A stretch of DNA of 64,000 nucleotides from an uncultured Bacteroidota bacterium (lineage in GTDB: Bacteria; Bacteroidota; Bacteroidia; AKYH767-A; OLB10). Below the pieces are notes generated by a model. That model was not told the origin of the DNA, did no database searches, and saw only the letters and a list, made by a program, of their open reading frames with translations. Where the stretch lies: contig CAADHD010000035.1 of NCBI GenBank assembly GCA_900696575.1, positions 1 through 64,000 on the forward strand. The letters are read 5' to 3'. The position numbers were made by a program, and so were the translations under genes. Below are positions 59,934-64,000 of this stretch, one piece after another (the first letter of the stretch is position 1; each line of letters opens with the position of its first letter).

Positions 59934-61238
59934 TTACTTTCTGATAATCTGCGCACCGATAGCATTCAGCCTTTCGTCAATACGTTCGTAGCCGCGGTCA
60001 ATCTGTTCAATGTTATGAATGGTACTTTTTCCTTTGGCAGAAAGAGCAGCAATAAGCAGCGCCACACCGGCACGTATATCAGGCGAAGTCATGGATATAC
60101 CGCGTAACGGATGATGCCTGTTAAGGCCTATAATGGTAGCACGGTGAGGGTCGCAGAGTATAATCTGAGCACCCATATCTATAAGCTTATCAACAAAAAA
60201 CAAACGGCCTTCAAACATTTTCTGGTGGATAAGTACGGTGCCCTTTGCTTGGGTTGCTGTAACAAGAACAACGCTAAGCAAGTCAGGAGTAAAACCCGGC
60301 CAGATTGCATCGGCTATGGTTAAGATTGAGCCATCAATGTAAGTATCAATCTCATAACCTTCCTGTTCGGGAATAAAAATATCATCGTCTCTGAATTCCA
60401 TTTTAATTCCAAGCCTTTTGAAAACATCGGGTATTATTCCCAGTTGCGGAATGCAGCAGTCTTTAATGGTGATTTCGCTTTGCGTCATGGCAGCAAGGCC
60501 AATGAAACTTCCGACTTCAATCATGTCAGGAAGTAAACGGTGAGTACAACCTTTTAAAGATGTTACTCCCACAATGGTTAAGAGATTGGAACCAATTCCT
60601 GAAATTTTAGCGCCCATGTTATTGAGCATTTTGCACAATTGCTGAATGTATGGTTCGCAGGCTGCATTAAAAATGGTGGTAGTTCCTTCGGCAAGCGAGG
60701 CCGCCATAATGATATTGGCAGTACCGGTAACCGAGGCTTCATCAAGCAGCATATAAGCACCTTTCAGTTTTTTGGCGGTTACGCGATAAAAATTTTCTTC
60801 CGAATCAAAATCAAAATGCGCACCCAGATTCTGAAAACCGATAAAATGTGTATCGAGCCTTCTTCTTCCTATTTTATCTCCGCCCGGTTTGGGCATGGCA
60901 GCCATTCCGAAGCGGGCTAACAATGGACCGGTAATCATGATGGAGCCGCGCAGGGATGAAGCCTGTTTGGCAAATTCAGGTGATTTCAGAAAATCAAGGC
61001 GGATATGGTCTGCCTGAAAAACCACCGTTCCTTTTTCCGGACGTTCTGTTTTTACTCCCAGATTTTCGAGCAGTTCGATCAGTTTGGTAACATCTCTGAT
61101 GAGAGGTATATTTGAAACAGTTACCGGTTCAGAAGTGAGTAATACTGCGCTGATAATCTGCAGGGCTTCGTTTTTAGCACCCTGAGGAACAATAGAGCCT
61201 TTCAGTCGTTGGGGGCCTGTAATGTCAAAGCTGTCCAT
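59934..61238 (-). CDS. murA: UDP-N-acetylglucosamine 1-carboxyvinyltransferase (Asp at the fosfomycin-target position)
   Basis: First committed step of peptidoglycan synthesis, transferring enolpyruvate from PEP to UDP-GlcNAc. 434 residues, complete. Lys22 in GAKNEAL is the conserved active-site lysine. The loop that usually reads PGGC is PGGDKIGRRRLD, with Asp121 in place of the Cys that fosfomycin alkylates; the same change makes MurA of Mycobacterium tuberculosis, Borrelia and Chlamydia insensitive. A TAGTTTCG element at 61257-61264 suggests a short-leader promoter. It lies 90 bases after the DUF4290 gene. Confidence 0.97.
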   Translation of the reverse strand: MDSFDITGPQRLKGSIVPQGAKNEALQIISAVLLTSEPVTVSNIPLIRDVTKLIELLENLGVKTERPEKGTVVFQADHIRLDFLKSPEFAKQASSLRGSIMITGPLLARFGMAAMPKPGGDKIGRRRLDTHFIGFQNLGAHFDFDSEENFYRVTAKKLKGAYMLLDEASVTGTANIIMAASLAEGTTTIFNAACEPYIQQLCKMLNNMGAKISGIGSNLLTIVGVTSLKGCTHRLLPDMIEVGSFIGLAAMTQSEITIKDCCIPQLGIIPDVFKRLGIKMEFRDDDIFIPEQEGYEIDTYIDGSILTIADAIWPGFTPDLLSVVLVTATQAKGTVLIHQKMFEGRLFFVDKLIDMGAQIILCDPHRATIIGLNRHHPLRGISMTSPDIRAGVALLIAALSAKGKSTIHNIEQIDRGYERIDERLNAIGAQIIRK

Positions 61239-61256
61239 AAAATGATTTTATGCCAG

Positions 61257-61264
61257 CGAAACTA
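61257..61264 (-). promoter_or_regulatory. Candidate -7 element for murA
   Basis: On the minus strand this reads TAGTTTCG, the TAnnTTCG variant, 18 bases before the murA ATG. The leader would be about 12 bases. Confidence 0.3.
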
Positions 61265-61328
61265 AATCAGGAAATAAACCGAAACCGGCTTTAATAAACT
61301 GAAAAGCTAACAAGAGGGGAATAATAAC

Positions 61329-61952
61329 TCAGTGATTGGGGTTATAGCGCTTTTTCTTTTTCTTTCTGCGTTTCTGAGAAGCCGAAAGTCCGGAATTACG
61401 GGTATTAAAAACAAAGTTCTGCTGGAGTTTTAACTCTTCGCTTACGTTGATTTTCCCATTAGACAGTTCTCTCAGATGATCAAATATTACTGTGTCATCC
61501 ACACTGTCTTTATTCCAGCTCAGGTACTGAAATTTCATAAAGTTGGCAATGGTTTGTACCAGATGATCTCTTGCCTCTCCTTCTTTCATCTTGGCAATGG
61601 CTTCAATCATGCGTTCCATGGTTTTCCCGTAATACTTATACTTGATATCCTGCCTGGGATATGGAACGGGTTTGGGTTTAATTCTTCCAATATCGGCAGA
61701 TGGTTTGGGATAAGGCGAGTCAACATCCAATTTAAAATCTGACATGATGAATAAGTGATCCCATAATTTGTGTTTAAAATCAGTAATATCGCGTAACTGA
61801 GGATTCAACATTCCCATTATAGAGACTATAGTGCGCGCTGCTTTGTTGCGTTGTTCCTTGTCGGGAATGGTAATGGCATGATCAATCATTTTCTGAACAA
61901 TACGTCCGTATTCAGAAATAATCAGCGGGGGTCTTTGCGAATTGTACTCCAT
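61329..61952 (-). CDS. DUF4290 protein
   Basis: 207 residues, soluble, mostly helical, with the family pattern LIISEYGRIVQKMIDHAITI and a conserved LRDITDFKHKLWDHLFIM. The C-terminus is very basic (SQKRRKKKKKRYNPNH), suggesting nucleic-acid or ribosome contact, though no function is known. DUF4290 genes are typically next to murA in Bacteroidota. It starts 15 bases after the SxtJ-like gene. Confidence 0.88.
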   Translation of the reverse strand: MEYNSQRPPLIISEYGRIVQKMIDHAITIPDKEQRNKAARTIVSIMGMLNPQLRDITDFKHKLWDHLFIMSDFKLDVDSPYPKPSADIGRIKPKPVPYPRQDIKYKYYGKTMERMIEAIAKMKEGEARDHLVQTIANFMKFQYLSWNKDSVDDTVIFDHLRELSNGKINVSEELKLQQNFVFNTRNSGLSASQKRRKKKKKRYNPNH

Positions 61953-61967
61953 GATGTGTTTAAAAAA

Positions 61968-62333
61968 TTACCAGATAAACTCAAGATCTTCTTTGGTGTA
62001 GGTATGATTACGTTCAATATAAAAGCTATGGGACTGTTTCCTTCTCTTGCGCTGCATAGGGTCTTTACCGGTAAGTTTAAAAATGAAGGCAACAGGAGTT
62101 AAAATTAAAAAGAAAATAAGCGAAAGCAGAATCTTGCCGTTAATGTAGCCAAGCACCTCTGCCAGTTTCATCCAGAGCCAAACAATTTTATCACGTATAA
62201 AATCTGACATCAGGGAGAGTACGGCTACTGCCAGAGCAACAGTCAGCAGTACTTTGAGCTTAAAAATCAAATGGAAGATAATCAGGCCGGCAACTATGAC
62301 CAGAATGGCTTCTGTTTTTTTTGATTTATCCAT
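61968..62333 (-). CDS. SxtJ-family membrane protein
   Basis: 121 residues with three membrane segments (about 8-25, 27-42 and 68-87) and the C-terminal signature FYIERNHTYTKEDLEFIW of the SxtJ family. SxtJ was named in saxitoxin clusters, where it follows a carbamoyltransferase; here a carbamoyltransferase lies three genes upstream. Its biochemical role is not known. The frame opens with TTG at 62339, but ATG at 62333 is preferred. It starts 6 bases after the DUF5989 stop. Confidence 0.88.
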   Translation of the reverse strand: MDKSKKTEAILVIVAGLIIFHLIFKLKVLLTVALAVAVLSLMSDFIRDKIVWLWMKLAEVLGYINGKILLSLIFFLILTPVAFIFKLTGKDPMQRKRRKQSHSFYIERNHTYTKEDLEFIW

Positions 62334-62339
62334 TATCAA

Positions 62340-62489
62340 TCAGAACAAGGTGTATATAAAAGGTGCAATGGCTGAGCCTCCTCCGATAACGATAAGCACT
62401 CCAACTAATAAAAGAACAATAATTACAGGAGCCAGCCACCATTTTTTTCTTTTAGATAAAAACTTCCAGATGTCGGTTAAAAATTCCAT
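62340..62489 (-). CDS. DUF5989 (SxtK-like) small membrane protein
   Basis: A 49-residue protein: MEFLTDIWKFLSKRKKWW, then one hydrophobic helix (LAPVIIVLLLVGVLIVIG) and GSAIAPFIYTLF at the C-terminus. The pattern is that of DUF5989 proteins, found between SGNH/carbamoyltransferase and SxtJ genes. It fills the gap between the SGNH gene (4 bases) and the SxtJ gene (6 bases). Function unknown; a membrane anchor or scaffold of the complex is plausible. Confidence 0.88.
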   Translation of the reverse strand: MEFLTDIWKFLSKRKKWWLAPVIIVLLLVGVLIVIGGGSAIAPFIYTLF

Positions 62490-62493
62490 GAGT

Positions 62494-63651
62494 TTATTTC
62501 AGGTTTTGAATCAATGAATCAAGAGCAGGTAACATTGCTTTAGCCGCCACAGCGCCTCCCAGGGGAGTCAGGTGGCAATAATCAATGAACAGTTGTTGAT
62601 GTTTGTATTCAGGATTATTGAATTCTGCATTAATATCCAGTACCAGCACTTCATGACGCGAAGTTACATCTTTCAATTCATCCAGTACTGTGGGGTACAG
62701 AATACGGGCAAAGAGGTTATCTGCATAAAACGATTTCTCTTGGGGCGAATACAAGGAACTGTCGCGCAGCACAAGCATAGGTTGCAGGCAAACCAATGCC
62801 TTTACTCCATGATTTCTCAGAATGGAAAGATTGGTTTCAACTGCACGCAGAAACTGTTTAGGCGCAATTTTCTTATGCGATTCAATAATTTCTGCTGAAC
62901 CACCATACATGTTATTGACCGTTCGTTTTGCATCATTCTTCTGCGCATCGCGGTTCAGTTTCCATGCCATGTATCCTCTGGCAAATCCGGAGTATTTCGA
63001 AAGCCAATGCATAAAATACGTGGTCATACCTCCGAAGGTCGGTTGCTGAAGGCGAGGTTTCCAGAACTGATAACGGTTTTGAAGGTAATAGTTGTAAGTC
63101 GTATCGTTGAAATAATGATCGTTAACGCCATCAAAAAAAATCATGATGTCTGGATCGTAATCCAGCAATTCACTGAGGATATAACCGGTATGCTGAAAAA
63201 CCATGTAACCGGTAACGGCAGCATTGATAACTTCCATTTTACTTTCAGGAAATTTTGCTTTCAAATCTTTCTCAAGCCATGCATCAATGGTTTCATCAGG
63301 ATAAATATGCACGATAGGATATGGCGCTGCCGAAGAAATTCCATGGGCAGCTGAACCACCCAATAAAAAAATTCTTACCGTATTAGCCGGCTTTTCTTTA
63401 CTTACATCTTCAGTTCTTCTGAAGCCCTGATGGTTTATTACGATCCAGTCGCGCTTACCATCACCTTCCCTGAAACCCGGTATGTGCTCGTAAATGCGCG
63501 TATAACTGAACTGAAACTTCGGCTTGGAAGATTTGTGAAGAATAACGCTGAGATACACCCTTCCGAAAATCTCAAGACAAATCACAAGAAAGACAAACAG
63601 AAACAAGGCATACATCAGGTTGCCTTTGCTGAAAATCTTTTTAAGGTTCAT
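62494..63651 (-). CDS. Membrane-anchored SGNH/GDSL hydrolase
   Basis: 385 residues. An N-terminal membrane helix (about 12-33) is followed by a GDSL-like domain with GGSAAHGIS (nucleophile Ser), FFDGVNDHYF (Asn block) and a C-terminal DYCHLTPLGG (catalytic Asp/His region, with CHLTP in place of the usual DxxH). Such enzymes add or remove acyl or acetyl groups on surface glycans. It starts 6 bases after the carbamoyltransferase stop, so the two are coupled. Confidence 0.87.
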   Translation of the reverse strand: MNLKKIFSKGNLMYALFLFVFLVICLEIFGRVYLSVILHKSSKPKFQFSYTRIYEHIPGFREGDGKRDWIVINHQGFRRTEDVSKEKPANTVRIFLLGGSAAHGISSAAPYPIVHIYPDETIDAWLEKDLKAKFPESKMEVINAAVTGYMVFQHTGYILSELLDYDPDIMIFFDGVNDHYFNDTTYNYYLQNRYQFWKPRLQQPTFGGMTTYFMHWLSKYSGFARGYMAWKLNRDAQKNDAKRTVNNMYGGSAEIIESHKKIAPKQFLRAVETNLSILRNHGVKALVCLQPMLVLRDSSLYSPQEKSFYADNLFARILYPTVLDELKDVTSRHEVLVLDINAEFNNPEYKHQQLFIDYCHLTPLGGAVAAKAMLPALDSLIQNLK

Positions 63652-63657
63652 GGTTAT

Positions 63658-64000
63658 CTAGTCAAGAACAAATTCTTCTTTCCATTTTGCAGTTTCCTTC
63701 CATTCGGGCTGCTTCTTTTTATCGAACAGACAATTGCCGATAATAAGGTAATCCATTTCGGTTCGCATCAGGCATTTGTAAGCATCTTCAGGAGTACATA
63801 CAATCGGTTCACCGCGTACATTGAAACTGGTATTAACAATAACTCCATAACCGGTTTCTCTGCGGAAGGCATCAATTAATTTCCAGTAGCGTTCATTGGT
63901 TTCCTTATGCACGGTTTGAATTCGGGCTGAAAAATCAATATGCGTAACCGAAGGCAAATCGCTGCGGAGAAAATAAAGTTTCTCGGTTAACGGAAGTGAA
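63658..64000 (-). CDS. NodU/CmcH-type carbamoyltransferase, C-terminal part
   Basis: Only the last 113 codons are inside the window; the frame stays open to the edge at 64000, so the 5' end is missing. The visible part has the C-terminal signatures PLTEKLYFLRSDLPSVTHID, FSARIQTV and NTSFNVRGEPIVCTPEDAYKCL of O-carbamoyltransferases that use carbamoyl phosphate (NodU, TobZ, SxtI). It heads a four-gene run with SGNH, DUF5989 and SxtJ genes. Confidence 0.9.
   Translation of the reverse strand, partial: SLPLTEKLYFLRSDLPSVTHIDFSARIQTVHKETNERYWKLIDAFRRETGYGVIVNTSFNVRGEPIVCTPEDAYKCLMRTEMDYLIIGNCLFDKKKQPEWKETAKWKEEFVLD

Overview
The window looks like chromosomal DNA of a Bacteroidota bacterium, probably of the Sphingobacteriia/Chitinophagia side, though rank below phylum cannot be fixed from the sequence alone. 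The indicators are the gldK-gldL-gldM-gldN core of the type IX secretion system (T9SS) with a PorP/SprF-like protein, several cargo-type genes ending in T9SS sorting domains, a MurF-alanine racemase fusion, a Rho factor with a long low-complexity insertion, Bacteroidota-only families (DUF4290, DUF4293, DUF4199) and many promoters with the phylum's TAnnTTTG -7 element. No insertion sequence, phage, CRISPR array or rRNA was seen; the only intact RNA gene found is one tRNA-Lys.

Layout. 1-275: tRNA-Lys(CTT) preceded by two 86-bp tandem repeats that carry a decayed 5' half of the same tRNA. 285-3392: tdk and murF-alr. 3415-10578: gldN, gldM, gldL, gldK, porP/sprF and an arginase-fold protein, closed by a clear terminator below gldN. 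10575-14772: topA and, divergently, miaB. 14864-19570: a secreted PhoD-like phosphatase, a sigma-54 activator without a sensor domain, lptE, a TPR-like gene and secG. 19748-21714: groES-groEL with a terminator. 21833-25057: a phosphodiesterase gene and a five-gene accessory operon (DUF2975/XRE regulator, hydrolase, VOC, DUF1801), then 585 bases without a gene. 25643-27927: DUF4293 gene and rho. 28032-38328: a ten-gene, one-direction nucleotide-sugar operon. 38421-43137: purD, recQ and kdsD. 43138-49662: T9SS cargo genes around lptB, two of them damaged. 49633-53166: rsmG, class I aldolase, accD, a small monooxygenase and queE. 53188-55478: glycosyltransferase, DUF4199 protein and zinc peptidase. 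55581-59781: PpiD-like foldase, CorC/GldE-like protein, small membrane protein and lptC. 59934-61952: murA and DUF4290 gene. 61968-64000: an SxtJ-DUF5989-SGNH-carbamoyltransferase operon that runs off the window.

How it fits together. Most of the window serves the cell envelope: peptidoglycan precursors (MurF-Alr, MurA), LPS export and Kdo supply (LptB, LptC, LptE-like, KdsD), outer-membrane folding and export (PpiD-like, SecG, T9SS) and activated sugars for surface glycans. The sugar operon encodes the four enzyme types needed for UDP-2,3-diacetamido-2,3-dideoxyglucuronate, the pair needed for UDP-xylose, and a TviB/TviC-like pair for UDP-GalNAcA, but no glycosyltransferase, flippase or polymerase; these must lie elsewhere.

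Most notable points: the carbamoyltransferase/SGNH/DUF5989/SxtJ module, including a 49-codon gene; the tRNA-derived tandem repeats; the arginase-like protein beside the T9SS genes that lacks three of six metal ligands; a MurA with Asp in place of the fosfomycin-target Cys; and two recently broken T9SS cargo genes.
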